Shown here: one piece after another, positions 1 to 10,308 of the stretch
Layout of the letters: each line of letters begins with the position of its first letter
Position numbering within the stretch: position 1 is the first letter of the stretch
Assembly: GCA_004295565.1 (NCBI GenBank)
Contig: AP019416.1
Location: forward strand, 620,001 to 684,000
DNA length: 64,000 nucleotides
Source: Vreelandella olivaria
GTDB lineage: Bacteria > Pseudomonadota > Gammaproteobacteria > Pseudomonadales > Halomonadaceae
Reading direction: 5' to 3'
Notes under the pieces: model-generated
What the model was told of the DNA's origin: nothing
The model's database searches: none
What the model saw: only the letters and a program-made list of their open reading frames with translations
Made by a program: the position numbers and the translations under genes

Positions 1-558
1 CATGGCACACCAGACGCTGAGTTTATTCTTCATCGCCCCCGCGCAAAGGATGCCGAAGTGATGGTCAGCCGCCGGAACTTCGGTGCGGGGTCATCCCGTG
101 AAGCAGCGGTCTATGCGCTGGTGGATTATGGCTTTCGCTGTGTGGTGGCGCCGAGCTTTGGTGATATTTTTGCTTCTAACGCCGTCAATAATGGCTTACT
201 GCCTGCTGTCGTTGAAGAGGAGGACGCCGAACGCCTGCTGGCAGGCCTTGGCGATGCACCGGCCGCCATTTACGTTGATTTGGAGAAGCAGGTTATTCGT
301 GTCGCCGAAGTGGAAGTCAGTTTTGCCATTAACCCCGTATGGCGTACCAAACTGCTCAACGGCTGGGATGATATCGATATGACTCGCCAGCATGCTGACA
401 CCATTACCGAGTTCGCAGCCCACTACGCAGCGCAGTTCCCTGGACGGTGGCGCAGCCACCAAAGAGCGCCATTATCGGTAAAGGGTAGCGGCAGTGACGC
501 TATACCAAGAGTCAATTTCCATAAAAACAGCACCCACGCTTACAGCAGACGTTTATAA
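1..558 (+). CDS. LeuD-like dehydratase small subunit, 5' end outside window
   Basis: The frame is open from base 1, so the start lies upstream. The protein carries the swivelling-domain signature of the 3-isopropylmalate dehydratase/aconitase small subunit: RRNFGAGSSREAAVYALVDY, then APSFGDIFASNAVNNGLLP, and near the end LLNGWDDIDMTRQH. It would pair with a LeuC-like large subunit to isomerise or hydrate a hydroxy-acid. Because it sits 72 bases before a TRAP transporter rather than with leuB, the substrate may be the imported acid rather than isopropylmalate; that is inference. The last 38 residues do not look like the family. Adding one C at 438-440 would instead end the protein at TAG 486-488, so a 3' frameshift is likely. 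Confidence 0.8.
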   Translation, partial: HGTPDAEFILHRPRAKDAEVMVSRRNFGAGSSREAAVYALVDYGFRCVVAPSFGDIFASNAVNNGLLPAVVEEEDAERLLAGLGDAPAAIYVDLEKQVIRVAEVEVSFAINPVWRTKLLNGWDDIDMTRQHADTITEFAAHYAAQFPGRWRSHQRAPLSVKGSGSDAIPRVNFHKNSTHAYSRRL

Positions 559-630
559 AAACGGCTTATAAGAAAGACACAGAAACAATAAACGCTATAA
601 CGCAGACTACCTCGTGCAGGAGACTAACGA

Positions 631-1627
631 ATGAAAAAAGTAACGCTTACCCTGGGCATGCTCACCGCCCTGGCTTCCGCCCAGGCGCTGGCGCTTGATG
701 AAATCACCGCCGTGCATGCGTTTCCCCCCGCTGATCTACACCCAGAGCTTTCTCGAGTTCGTCGACAAGGTTAACGAGCGCGGTGAAGGCGTGGTGAAGA
801 TCAATGTGCGTGGCGGCCCTGAAGTCATCGGCCTTTCCGAGCAGCCCGACGCAGTGCGCAACGGGGTGGTGGATATGGCCTACACTGCGGCAAGTTTCTA
901 CGCCGGTACCGTGCCTGAGCGCGATGCCATGGTGGCCTCCAATACCAATGCTATTTTCGCCCGTGAGAATGGCGGCATCGACCTGCTTAATGAAATTCAT
1001 CAAGAGAAGATGGGCACCTACTATCTGGGCTGGTTCGACAGCGGAGTCAGCTACAACTTCTACACCATTGATGAGCCCACCGTCGATGACGAAGGTAATC
1101 TAAACGTTTCGGGCCTTCGTCTACGCAGTAACCCGGTGTATGACGCCTTCTTCCAGGACTACCTGGGCGCGCAACCCATCAGCCTGCCGACCACCGATGT
1201 TTACGCGGCCCTGGAGCGGGGCGTGGTGAACGCGACCGGCTGGACTCAAATTGGCCTGAAAGACCTCAATTGGGATCGTTTTCTTAACTATCGGGTTGAC
1301 CCTGCCTTCTTCTCTACCGATATGGGAGTGATCGTCAACCTGGATAAGTGGAACCAGCTCAGCGAAGAGTCGCAGCAAATTCTTCAGGAGGTCGCCATTG
1401 AGCATGAGCGCGACAGCGCCGAACAACTGGCTGAATTAGCCAAGGAGCAGCAGGCTCAGCTTGAGGCCGATGGTATGCAGGTCATCACCCTGGAAGGCGA
1501 AGCAGCACAGCGTTTCTCCGATGCCGCTCGGGATGCCACCTGGGAGCGTATGCGTCGCCAGATGGAGCGCCACCCGTCAGGGCTTGAGAATTACGATACG
1601 TTGATCGAAAAGTTTAACGACCTATAA
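631..1627 (+). CDS. dctP: TRAP transporter substrate-binding protein DctP (frameshifted)
   Basis: Periplasmic receptor of a tripartite ATP-independent transporter, which binds a carboxylate or related anion. ATG 631 follows AGGAGA (618-623) and encodes a clear signal peptide, MKKVTLTLGMLTALASAQA. The mature part has DctP-family features such as GGPEVIGLSEQPDAVRNG, ALERGVVNATGWTQIG and a helical C-terminus. The frame changes by one base at the C6 run near 721-729; removing one C gives continuous protein of about 331 residues. Neighbours are the LeuD-like gene upstream and dctQM downstream, separated by a hairpin. The ligand cannot be told from sequence. Confidence 0.88.
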
Positions 1628-1635
1628 AGACATGC

Positions 1636-1664
1636 GGGGCGCAGTTCTCATGAGCGCCCCTTTT
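1636..1664 (+). terminator. Intra-operon terminator/attenuator after dctP
   Basis: A perfect 7-bp stem GGGGCGC (1636-1642) / GCGCCCC (1654-1660) with an 11-base loop is followed at once by TTTT. It lies 9 bases after the dctP stop and 29 bases before dctQ. The position fits partial termination, which would give more binding protein than membrane subunits; the effect is inferred. Confidence 0.75.
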
Positions 1665-1692
1665 AGTGTGGCAGTTTTCGTTAGGGTCTTTT

Positions 1693-2199
1693 ATGCGCTA
1701 CGCACAACGCGGCTACCTGCTGCTGCTTAACGGCATGGCCCTGCTGGCCGCCATCATGCTGGTATGGCTGATGGTAGCGGTGGTGCTTTCCGTGGTGATT
1801 CGTAACTTAGGGCTTCAGCCCTCGGCGTGGTTTTTCCTTTCCACCGAGTACGCCATGTTTTATCTCACTCTGCTGGGGGCGCCCTGGTTAGTACGTCAAA
1901 AGGGCACGTGCACATTGAACTACTGACCTCGATATTGCCGCCGCCAGCGCTGAATATACTGAGCCGCGGTGTATCGTTGCTATGTGTTGTGGTGTGCGGT
2001 GTGCTGGCGTGGAAAGGGCTGGATCTGGTGCTGCTCAATATCGAGCGGACTGACTATGACGTGCGGGCTTTCTTTGTGCCGAAATGGATACTCACCATTG
2101 TCTTCCCTATCAGCTTTACCCTTAATGGCGATCGAGTTTGGCCGCTTTGTGGTGGGCCATGAAATTCTTCACAGCGGCGAAGCAGGGATTAAAGAATAA
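1693..2199 (+). CDS. dctQ: TRAP transporter small membrane subunit DctQ (two frameshifts)
   Basis: Small four-helix membrane subunit of the TRAP transporter. ATG 1693 gives MRYAQRGYLLLLNGMALLAA. Reading moves to another frame near 1897-1905 (AAAAGGG, one base short; the repaired segment reads LVRQKGHVHIELLTS) and returns near 2120-2127 (one extra A before ATGGCGATC). The two changes cancel, giving 168 residues ending EILHSGEAGIKE. The stop TAA overlaps the dctM ATG (TAATG), typical of a translationally coupled dctQ-dctM pair. Confidence 0.85.
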
Positions 2200-3512
2200 T
2201 GGAATGGTACTTTGCGCTCGCTTTCCTACTCTCGCTGATTCTCCTTTTCATGGCTATTGGTACCCCCATTGCGTTGGCGTTTTTGGCTGCCAACGTGATT
2301 GGTGCCTGGCACTTTATGGGCGGCCAAACCGGCATCTTGCAGATGCTCAACAACGGGTTTGGCGCACTCTCGAGCTTTAATCTGGTGCCTATCCCGCTGT
2401 TTTTGCTGATGGGTGAACTGTTTTTCCGTACTGGCTTAGGCATGAAAATGTTCAATGCTGTCGACCAGTTGATGGGCAAGCTGCCGGGGCGCTTATCGTA
2501 TGTGACGGTGGTCGGTGGCACGGCGTTTTCTACCTTAAGCGGCTCCTCCATGGGCTCCACGGCGCTAATGGGATCGCTGCTGGTGCCGGAAATGGAGCGG
2601 CGCGGCTATAAGAAGAAAATGGCCATTGGCCCCATTCTGGGCACCGGCGGTTTGGCAATCATTATTCCACCTTCTGCGCTGGCGGTGCTGTTAGCTACTT
2701 TGGCGAAAGTGGATATTGGTGCGCTACTTATTGCCGGTATTCTCCCAGGGTTAACGCTGGCGGGGTTCTATATCGCCACTATCTTTATCCAGACCAAGTT
2801 GGATCCGGAGGCCGCGCCTGTCTATGAGTTAGAGCCGGTACCGCTTAGCGCCAAGCTCAAGTTGATAGTGACCGATATTCTGCCCATGCTCAGCGTAATG
2901 GTGATCATTGTTGCGATGATGCTGATGGGGTTTGCTACGCCTTCAGAAGCCGCCGCCTTTGGGGCTTTGGGCGTGATTATCCTGGCGTTTATTTTCCGCT
3001 GCATGACCTGGGCGGCGTTTAAGCTGTCGGTTACCGGGGCGCTAAAAGTGACGCTGATGGCTTATCTGATTGTGTTTGGTTCGGCTACTTTCAGCCAGCT
3101 ACTGGGCTTCTCTGGTGCTTCGGGTGGGTTGATCGGCTGGGCGACCAGTTTTGACCTTTCGCCGATTCTGATGCTGCTGTCAATGTTTGCAGTGCTGCTG
3201 GTGCTGGGCACCTTTATGGAGCAGATATCCATCATGATGCTCACCGTGCCGATCTTCTTCCCACTTGCCCAGGCGCTGGGATTTGACCTGGTGTGGTTCG
3301 GTATTGTGGTTTTATTGGCTCTGGAAATCAGTTTCTCAACGCCACCGTTAGGGCTGCTGCTTTTTGTGATGAAAGGTGTTGCGCCCGCGGGTACGACCAT
3401 GAGCGAAATATACTCGGCGGCGATTCCTTATATCCTCTGTTCGATGCTGCTGGTCGCGGTACTGATCGTGTTTCCGGGCCTCGCGACTTGGTTGCCCAGT
3501 ATGCTGCAATAG
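2199..3512 (+). CDS. dctM: TRAP transporter large permease subunit DctM
   Basis: Intact 437-residue polytopic membrane protein. It has the DctM-type hydrophobic segments throughout, the family loop GSSMGSTALMGSLLVPEM and the motif LGTGGLAIIIPPSALAV. It forms the Na+-coupled transport channel with DctQ and receives substrate from DctP. The start is fixed by the TAATG overlap with dctQ. It is one of the longer genes here without any frameshift. A bidirectional terminator follows. Confidence 0.95.
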   Translation: MEWYFALAFLLSLILLFMAIGTPIALAFLAANVIGAWHFMGGQTGILQMLNNGFGALSSFNLVPIPLFLLMGELFFRTGLGMKMFNAVDQLMGKLPGRLSYVTVVGGTAFSTLSGSSMGSTALMGSLLVPEMERRGYKKKMAIGPILGTGGLAIIIPPSALAVLLATLAKVDIGALLIAGILPGLTLAGFYIATIFIQTKLDPEAAPVYELEPVPLSAKLKLIVTDILPMLSVMVIIVAMMLMGFATPSEAAAFGALGVIILAFIFRCMTWAAFKLSVTGALKVTLMAYLIVFGSATFSQLLGFSGASGGLIGWATSFDLSPILMLLSMFAVLLVLGTFMEQISIMMLTVPIFFPLAQALGFDLVWFGIVVLLALEISFSTPPLGLLLFVMKGVAPAGTTMSEIYSAAIPYILCSMLLVAVLIVFPGLATWLPSMLQ

Positions 3513-3544
3513 AGCTTTTAGCAAGAAAAAGTGCAGGCAATAAA

Positions 3545-3568
3545 AAAGAGAGGCTGCGGCCTCTCTTT
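3545..3568. terminator. Bidirectional intrinsic terminator dctM/cobW
   Basis: Perfect 10-bp inverted repeat AAAGAGAGGC (3545-3554) / GCCTCTCTTT (3559-3568) with a TGCG loop. A-rich on one side and T-rich on the other, it can end both the + strand dctM transcript and the - strand CobW gene that converges on it. Confidence 0.85.
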
Positions 3569-3593
3569 GCATTTAAGCGTTATTAGCTCTTAC

Positions 3594-4815
<1,222 letters not shown>

Positions 4816-4846
4816 TGCTAGATCACCTCTGAACGGGTTTATGTTA

Positions 4847-4861
4847 TGTGATAATATAACA
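4847..4861. promoter_or_regulatory. Candidate Zur box upstream of the CobW-family gene
   Basis: TGTGATAATATAACA matches the gammaproteobacterial Zur core TGTTATANTATAACA at 13 of 14 defined positions. It lies 32-46 bases before the proposed ATG of the - strand CobW gene, where a repressor would block transcription. The match was made by eye against a remembered consensus. Confidence 0.65.
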
Positions 4862-4889
4862 ATAATAGGGCGTATGAAGAAAGACTTAT

Positions 4890-4935
4890 ATCTTTGAAGT
4901 GACATCTCTTGAGTCACATCGAACTAAGCTACAAT
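4890..4935 (+). promoter_or_regulatory. Candidate darTG promoter with tandem operator-like repeats
   Basis: Two overlapping 17-base direct repeats, ATCTTTGAAGTGACATC (4890-4906) and ATCTCTTGAGTCACATC (4904-4920), agree at 13 of 17 positions. Within them GTGAC (4899-4903) and GTCAC (4913-4917) form an inverted pair. A -10-like TACAAT follows at 4930-4935. The arrangement fits a self-repressed toxin-antitoxin promoter, but nothing shows which protein would bind. Confidence 0.4.
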
Positions 4936-5047
4936 CGTCGATATCAGCAAAGCCAGGGGTAATACTTGCTTTGACGCCCTAAGGCTTTGGTCAAATTAAT
5001 GTGGCTAGGCAGTGAACGTCGCAGCCATTAAAAGGTATGTTCTGCTA

Positions 5048-5692
5048 ATGACATACACGAACCTGAACCCCAGCAAGGCGTTGATTTGGCGGATAACCCA
5101 TCGCCATAATCTGCCGTGGATTTTGGAGAATGGTCTCCATGCCGGAGATAAGGGCATGCGCGCACCGGAGTGGGTGGTGATTGGTAATGAAGAGTTAATT
5201 AGCCGCCGTGCGCATCGTGACGTGCCACTGCCACCAGGTGGTGTGCTCAATGACTACGTACCTTTTTACTTCACGCCCTTTTCGCCAATGATGTACAACA
5301 TCCACACGGGGCGTGGCGGCGTGAGGTCGGTGGCGAACAGAGATATCGTGATTCTGGTATCCAGTCTGCATAAAATTGCGGAGCTATGTTTACCGTTTGT
5401 TTACACTGACCGCCATGCTTACCCGGTCACTGCCCATTACTTTAATGATCTGGATAATCTGAGTGCCATTGACTGGCCGCTTCTGCAGCAGCGCAACTTC
5501 CAGCGTGATCCGGATGATCCTGAGAAAATTGAGCGTTATCAAGCAGAGGCGCTGATTCATAGATATGTGCCTATACAGGCATTGTTGGGGGCAATATGTT
5601 ACACCCCGCAAGTGCAGCTAGAATTACAGCAGCAGGCCGCTGAGCTGGGTGGTGCGTTGGATATTCACTGTCGGCCCAGCTGGTATTTTTAA
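5048..5692 (+). CDS. darT: DarT toxin, DNA thymidine ADP-ribosyltransferase
   Basis: 214-residue toxin of the DarT (DUF4433) family, which uses NAD+ to ADP-ribosylate thymidine in single-stranded DNA at short sequence motifs and blocks replication. Visible family features are [20 protein letters not shown] at the N-terminus, [28 protein letters not shown] and [11 protein letters not shown]; Glu167 in YQAEAL is the expected catalytic residue. I chose ATG 5048 because homologues begin with this segment; an in-frame GTG at 5012 would add 12 residues. The gene ends 10 bases before darG, whose macrodomain removes the modification. DarTG modules also act in phage defence. Confidence 0.93.
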   Translation: MTYTNLNPSKALIWRITHRHNLPWILENGLHAGDKGMRAPEWVVIGNEELISRRAHRDVPLPPGGVLNDYVPFYFTPFSPMMYNIHTGRGGVRSVANRDIVILVSSLHKIAELCLPFVYTDRHAYPVTAHYFNDLDNLSAIDWPLLQQRNFQRDPDDPEKIERYQAEALIHRYVPIQALLGAICYTPQVQLELQQQAAELGGALDIHCRPSWYF

Positions 5693-5702
5693 GGAGTCAG
5701 TC

Positions 5703-6785
5703 ATGATCACCTACACAACAGGCAATTTGTTGGATGCCGAGGTTGAGGCCCTGGTCAACACCGTTAACACGGTGGGGGTGATGGGCAAGGGAATCGCGCT
5801 GATGTTCAAAGAGCGCTTCCCCGCCAATATGGCGGCCTACGCGCAAGCCTGCAAAGCCGGAGAAGTGCAAACTGGCCACATGTTTGTAACCGAAACCGGT
5901 GAGTTGATGGGCCCACGCTGGATCGTCAACTTTCCTACCAAGCAGCACTGGCGTGCGAAGTCTCAACTACAGTGGATTATTGACGGCTTGGCCGATTTGC
6001 GCGGCTTTATTGAGCGCAATCAAGTAAGCTCAATTGCTATTCCACCGTTGGGTGCTGGCAATGGTGGGCTGGATTGGGCAGAGGTGAAGCCCCACATTGA
6101 TCAAGCGCTGGGCGATTTGCAGGGTGTCGAGATTATCGTCTTTGAGCCGACGGCCAAATACCAAAATGTTGCAAAACGTCAGGGCGTAGAACAATTAACG
6201 CCTGCTCGTGCCTTGATTGCTGAATTGGTTCGCCGCTACTGGGTGCTAGGCATGGAGTGCAGTTTGTTGGAAATTCAAAAGCTGGCCTGGTTTCTGGAGC
6301 GAGCGATTGAAGCAGAAGGCATACATAATCCTCTGGATCTTCGGTTCGAAGCCAACAGCTATGGCCCCTATGCCGATCGGCTGCGCCATTTGCTCAATGG
6401 GCTGGATGGTAGCTATTTAAAAAGCGAGAAACGCATCAATGACTGCGGCCCGCTGGATACTATCTGGTTCAATGATGCCAAGCGGGAAAAAGTGGCGCTA
6501 TACCTCAAAACCGAGGCGAAAGCTTATCTGCCAGCGCTGGAGAAAACGGCAAAATTGATTGACGGATTTGAGTCACCTTTTGGGATGGAGCTATTGGCCA
6601 CGGTGGATTGGTTGTTGTCTCAATCACAGGCAACACCAGATCCTGCATCGTTAATGGAAGGTGTGGGTCACTGGCCGGGAGGTCAACACTCCGCACAGCG
6701 TAAGCTCAAATTGTTTGATCGTTCCAACGTCGAATTAGCGCTCAACCGACTCAATTCTATTCAGTTACAGGCTGCTGCTAGTTAA
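5703..6785 (+). CDS. darG: DarG antitoxin, macrodomain DNA ADP-ribosylglycohydrolase
   Basis: 360-residue antitoxin. Residues 1-155 are a macrodomain: [20 protein letters not shown] and [16 protein letters not shown] are the ADP-ribose-binding loops, and [14 protein letters not shown] is the second conserved loop. It hydrolyses the ADP-ribose placed on DNA by DarT. Residues 165-360 form a helical C-terminal domain ([28 protein letters not shown]) that in DarG proteins contributes to toxin neutralisation; it resembles SocA/DUF4065-type domains by eye. AAGGAG (5691-5696) overlaps the darT stop and sets ATG 5703. No frameshift is present. Confidence 0.93.
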   Translation: MITYTTGNLLDAEVEALVNTVNTVGVMGKGIALMFKERFPANMAAYAQACKAGEVQTGHMFVTETGELMGPRWIVNFPTKQHWRAKSQLQWIIDGLADLRGFIERNQVSSIAIPPLGAGNGGLDWAEVKPHIDQALGDLQGVEIIVFEPTAKYQNVAKRQGVEQLTPARALIAELVRRYWVLGMECSLLEIQKLAWFLERAIEAEGIHNPLDLRFEANSYGPYADRLRHLLNGLDGSYLKSEKRINDCGPLDTIWFNDAKREKVALYLKTEAKAYLPALEKTAKLIDGFESPFGMELLATVDWLLSQSQATPDPASLMEGVGHWPGGQHSAQRKLKLFDRSNVELALNRLNSIQLQAAAS

Positions 6786-6839
6786 TAATATTGATAGAGC
6801 GCGCACATTCATGCCTATAAGGTTTGGTTGAACAGACAC

Positions 6840-7114
6840 CTAGCGCTTGTACTGTGTTGGGCAGTAGCCGCGTAGCACATCCGGCGAGCGTAGGGCTTGG
6901 TGTTTGGTCGTACGGCCGGTGACACGTTTGCGCCATAGGCGAAACGAGGCGGGTTTGAGCTGATGACGCATCACCTCGATGACATCCGGCTCGCCAAGGC
7001 CAAACAGCGTTTCGATGGCTTCAAACGGCGTGCGGTCTTCCCAGGCCATTTCAATGATGCGCGACTGCTCGTCATCGGGTAGGCGGCGAAAGCGCTTAAC
7101 GGGGCTTTGGGCAT
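6840..7114 (-). CDS. DUF2805/TIGR03643 family protein (5' end uncertain)
   Basis: Small protein of unknown function with the family signature EMAWEDRTPFEAIETLFGLG, then MRHQLKPASFRLWRKRVTGR. The intact frame from the internal ATG (7049) gives 69 residues. An upstream ATG at 7114 (MPKAP) joins it if one C is added to the C4 run at 7101-7104, giving about 91 residues, MPKAPVKRFRRLPDDEQSRI, which fits the family length better. The short helical protein looks like a DNA- or RNA-binding adaptor, but that is a guess. Confidence 0.7.
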
Positions 7115-7197
7115 CGTTTACCTCATGGTATTCGAATGGCGGGCATTTAGCGTGCTGGCAGTGTAGCGCTTTTTAATAGTCCAGCGCAGCGCATCGA

Positions 7198-8509
7198 TCA
7201 CCATAAAATCGCTAGGCTGGCGCCCAAGACAGGCAGCGCCAGGCCCACTGCAATAGCGCCTGCCAGCAGGCCTATTTTGGCCGAGAGCGGCAGTTGCGAA
7301 AATGGTTCAGCCACCGTCGGAAAGCGCTGACCGCTTGCTGCGCGTAACCGCCGCCAGGCCATTAAATAACCCCATACGATTAATGTCACAAGCCCGGCGG
7401 CGATCAACGCCAGCACGATTTGATTCGCAACACCAAACAGCACCCCCATATGCAGATCAATCCCCCAGCGGGTGAGTTTGGCTGCCCAAGGAAAAGTGGC
7501 AAAGTCGGTTTGATCAGTCACTGCCATTGAGCGTGGATGCAGTGCCACTTGATCTACCTGTGTAGGCCACTGGCGGTCAATTTCCGCTACCCGCCATGCT
7601 TGCTGGGGCGTGCTTGGGGCGTTAGTTGCATGCGCGCTGCGCTGAGGCCCGCCTGACGAGCAGCATTCAGTGCCCGATCAAAATCCTCTGGCGTAATCGA
7701 CGTGGCTACCATGGCCATATGGCCGTGATGCTCGGCATGTTCGTCGACGACCTGGCTATCGGTATCGTTCAACGCCGTTGAGGCACTTGGCGTGCCCCAG
7801 CCCCAGGCATGACGAAGTTCCGCAATATTGCCCCCGCCCACTGTGACCATGTAAGCCCGGTGGCTGAAAAGAACAGTAACCCCAGCGAGATTATCAGCCC
7901 AAGCGTCGCGTGGCGTCGGCGAGTGCTGTGAGGGCTGACAAGCGCTTTCAGCGAGCGGCGCTGACGAATCCATAGCAGCACACCGCCTAGCGCAGCCACC
8001 CATAGCCATGAGGCGGCCAGTTCACTATAAAGACGCCCTACGTTACCCATTAACAACTGGCGGTGAAAGTGATCAATCGCGGTGCGTAGCGGCAAGATGC
8101 CACTGGTACCGTAAACGGTTGTATCTCCCGTCACTTCCAGCGAAATGGGGTCAACGAATACAGCGCGGTGTTCAGATGGGCCAAGGCTTGGCTCGCTATA
8201 CATCAGTCGGGTCGTGCTGCCGGGTTCCGGTGCCGGGCGCACTGCGCTTGGCAAGGTGGCACTGTCCAGGTAGCGTTGTGCCGCCGCAATTTGTTCGGCA
8301 AGTGGCTGAGGCTCTCCCTGGTTAACCCCATACAGGGTGTCGTGGTAAAGCCACTCTTCAAGCGGTGGGCTGAGTAAGTAAGCAATGCCGGAGAGGGCCG
8401 CAATCAGTATAAAAGGGCCGACAAAGAGGCCGATATAGAGGTGCAGGCGGCTAATCAGGGCAACAAGCAGTTTGCCAGTGTGGGTAGAGGGGCGGGTTGG
8501 GGCTGTCAT
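7198..8509 (-). CDS. PepSY-associated membrane protein (two frameshifts)
   Basis: About 437 residues after repair, with N-terminal transmembrane segment SRLHLYIGLFVGPFILIAAL, a periplasmic PepSY-type region (AEQIAAAQRYLD), further helices at GLIISLGLLFFSATGLTWSQ, a second PepSY region ending QQAWRVAEIDRQWP, and a C-terminal membrane pair. This is the architecture of PepSY-TM proteins often linked to siderophore uptake or ferric reduction. One G is missing in the G5 run near 7828-7836 and one base near 7605-7620. No receptor gene is adjacent, so the iron link rests on the family only. Confidence 0.8.
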
Positions 8510-8603
8510 TCGCTGGATCCGAGTGGCATCGGTAAAAGAGAGACAGCTTAGATAGTTTACTTAGCAACTGCTAGCCTACACACAGCGGTAAAAAGTCACA
8601 CGC

Positions 8604-9235
8604 TTAGCGATTAGAGGGTGTGGGTTTCGCGGCTAGGAGTGCACGAAATAAGCCATTCATTAGCACCGGTTCGTCGTGGCGAATCAGGAACCCAGCGTCG
8701 GTGAGCAGAGGCTCCGCTTGACGGGTAATGTCGGTTGCAAGGGCTGATGTAAGTAGGTTCAAAAGGCGCCGGCCTGGCCCTGCAGGCTGTGCATCCGGCT
8801 GAAACTTATCCATTACACACAGTTGCCCGCCGGTTTTAAGCACCCGGTGCGCTTCGGCAAGCCCTTGTCGTGGGTCGGGCATCACCGCCAAAATCAAGTG
8901 CATAACCACTACATCAAAGTGCTCATCGGGGTAACTGAGTGCTTCGGCATCCATCACACCGCACTCCACGTCTCTATTCAGCGCAGCCGCCCGTTTAACC
9001 GTTCGCTTGACCATGGCTGGGGCTATATCAGTGGCGTGTAATTCGATGTCCTGGGGCAGGAAAGGCAGATCCAACCCTGTGCCCGCGCCTACCAACAGCA
9101 CGCGCATACCGGGCTCCCAGTCTACTTGGCCAAGCGCTATGCGCCGCGGTCTGCGAAACACGCGGGCCGCGACCGGATCGTAAAAGGTGCGTAAACCGTG
9201 TAGCGCAGTCGGTTCCAGGCAGTGGTGTTGAGCAT
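8604..9235 (-). CDS. Class I SAM-dependent methyltransferase (frameshifted)
   Basis: About 210 residues. ATG 9235 gives MLNTTAWNRLRYTVYAPFYD; the frame then changes in the T4 run at 9181-9184 (one T short). The SAM-binding motif is VLLVGAGTGLDLPFL, followed by an acidic ELHATD strand and MDAEALSYPDEHFDVVVMHL. The whole resembles UbiE/PmtA-like methyltransferases, including small phospholipid N-methyltransferases, but the substrate is not decidable. It lies 94 bases upstream of the PepSY gene on the same strand. Confidence 0.8.
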
Positions 9236-9490
9236 AGCGCCTCTTTGCAGCGCAGCGCTGCGATGGCTGAACAGTGGTGACTGGTTACCTATAGCATAAA
9301 CGCCATTATTCAACCAATAGGGCAATGACAGTGTGGTGCAGGTTTATAAGGCTGATATTGAAAAATGGGTTCCTTTTTTTAGGTTGAATAAAGATTTTTG
9401 AGTTTTGAAAAGATCAATTTGGTTTTGGTTATAAGTTTTTATTGTTATCTGATTTTTAAGCCGTGGATGTGTTGTTGTCATTATGTTTTT
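9236..9490. other. AT-rich intergenic region
   Basis: 255 bases with many A/T runs, clearly lower in GC than the surrounding genes. No open frame of note. It holds the first copy of a 13-base direct repeat (9378-9390) and presumably the promoter of the methyltransferase. Confidence 0.6.
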
Positions 9491-9907
9491 TTACCCTTTC
9501 TGAAGACGCGTAGTTAAGTTTTCAACAATATCAATCACTAATTTTCGATCATTTTGATTTAAAGGGGCTAAAAGTTGCTTCATTCTGCTTGACTGGTCAT
9601 CAATATGAAAGCTTGCTTGACCAAGCAGCTCCGCGGCTTCGCAGTTAAAAATTTCAGCAAGCTCAATTAAGCGCACGATATTAGGGATCACCCGCCCGCG
9701 CTCGATACGCGAAACGGCTTCATTGCCAACGCCTAAGCGCTCAGCAACCTCTTCTTGGGTCAATTGACTGCGAACCCGCTGTTTGGCAATGGCTCGGCCA
9801 ATACTGCCCGCTAGCCGTTTCTGTTCTGTTTTGTTCACGATGCCCTCCATTAGACCTAGATGGTTGAGGAACGACCTATTGACATGAAGGACTGTTTAGG
9901 TTGAATA
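9378..9907 (+). repeat. 13-base direct repeats flanking the XRE regulator
   Basis: TTTAGGTTGAATA occurs exactly at 9378-9390 and again at 9895-9907, on either side of the XRE gene (9491-9850). They could be operators of the regulator or the edges of a small inserted segment. Nothing between them looks like a transposase. Confidence 0.5.
9491..9850 (-). CDS. XRE-family transcriptional regulator
   Basis: 119-residue protein with a Cro/CI helix-turn-helix at residues 15-70 (SQLTQEEVAERLGVGNEAVS, RIERGRVIPNIVRLIELAEI). The C-terminal 45 residues are charged and helical, with no sensor domain recognised. ATG 9850 is used; GTG 9838 is possible. It is isolated between two AT-rich stretches and its codons are AT-richer than its neighbours, suggesting recent acquisition. 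Targets are unknown; autoregulation through the flanking repeats is an inference. Confidence 0.85.
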   Translation of the reverse strand: MEGIVNKTEQKRLAGSIGRAIAKQRVRSQLTQEEVAERLGVGNEAVSRIERGRVIPNIVRLIELAEIFNCEAAELLGQASFHIDDQSSRMKQLLAPLNQNDRKLVIDIVENLTTRLQKG

Positions 9908-10308
9908 TCATCTTCTAAGGTTGATTTGGATGCTGATAGTTACTTTTTGTTTCATTTGATTACTCGCTGAAATGAAGAATTGGCGGATATGAATTTAATC
10001 GAATATCCAAAAAACATAGATGGATAAATGAAAAACCTCAGCTATGAAGTACACGACTGAAGGTGATTTGAGAGGTAGAAGCTGAATAGATTGAATGTTC
10101 GTGTTTGAGTTGAGTTTTCTTTTAAAATTGGCATCAATGTTTTAAAGAAGAAGTGTCGTTAGTGTTGAATGATGTTCGTGTGTAAGTTTTAGCGTTTGCA
10201 TAAAAATGTCGAATAACGTTTATGCGGTAGACGTATGTGTTTTTTCAAATAGAGTGTTCAAAAAACGGGATAGAAGCTTGATATTTAAATCTGAAGGCGC
10301 TTAATAGC
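9851..10308. other. AT-rich intergenic region between XRE regulator and GGDEF-EAL gene
   Basis: 458 bases of strongly AT-rich DNA with no convincing gene. It carries the second 13-base repeat (9895-9907) and must hold the divergent promoters of the regulator and the GAF-GGDEF-EAL gene. No hairpin with a T-run was seen. Confidence 0.5.
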
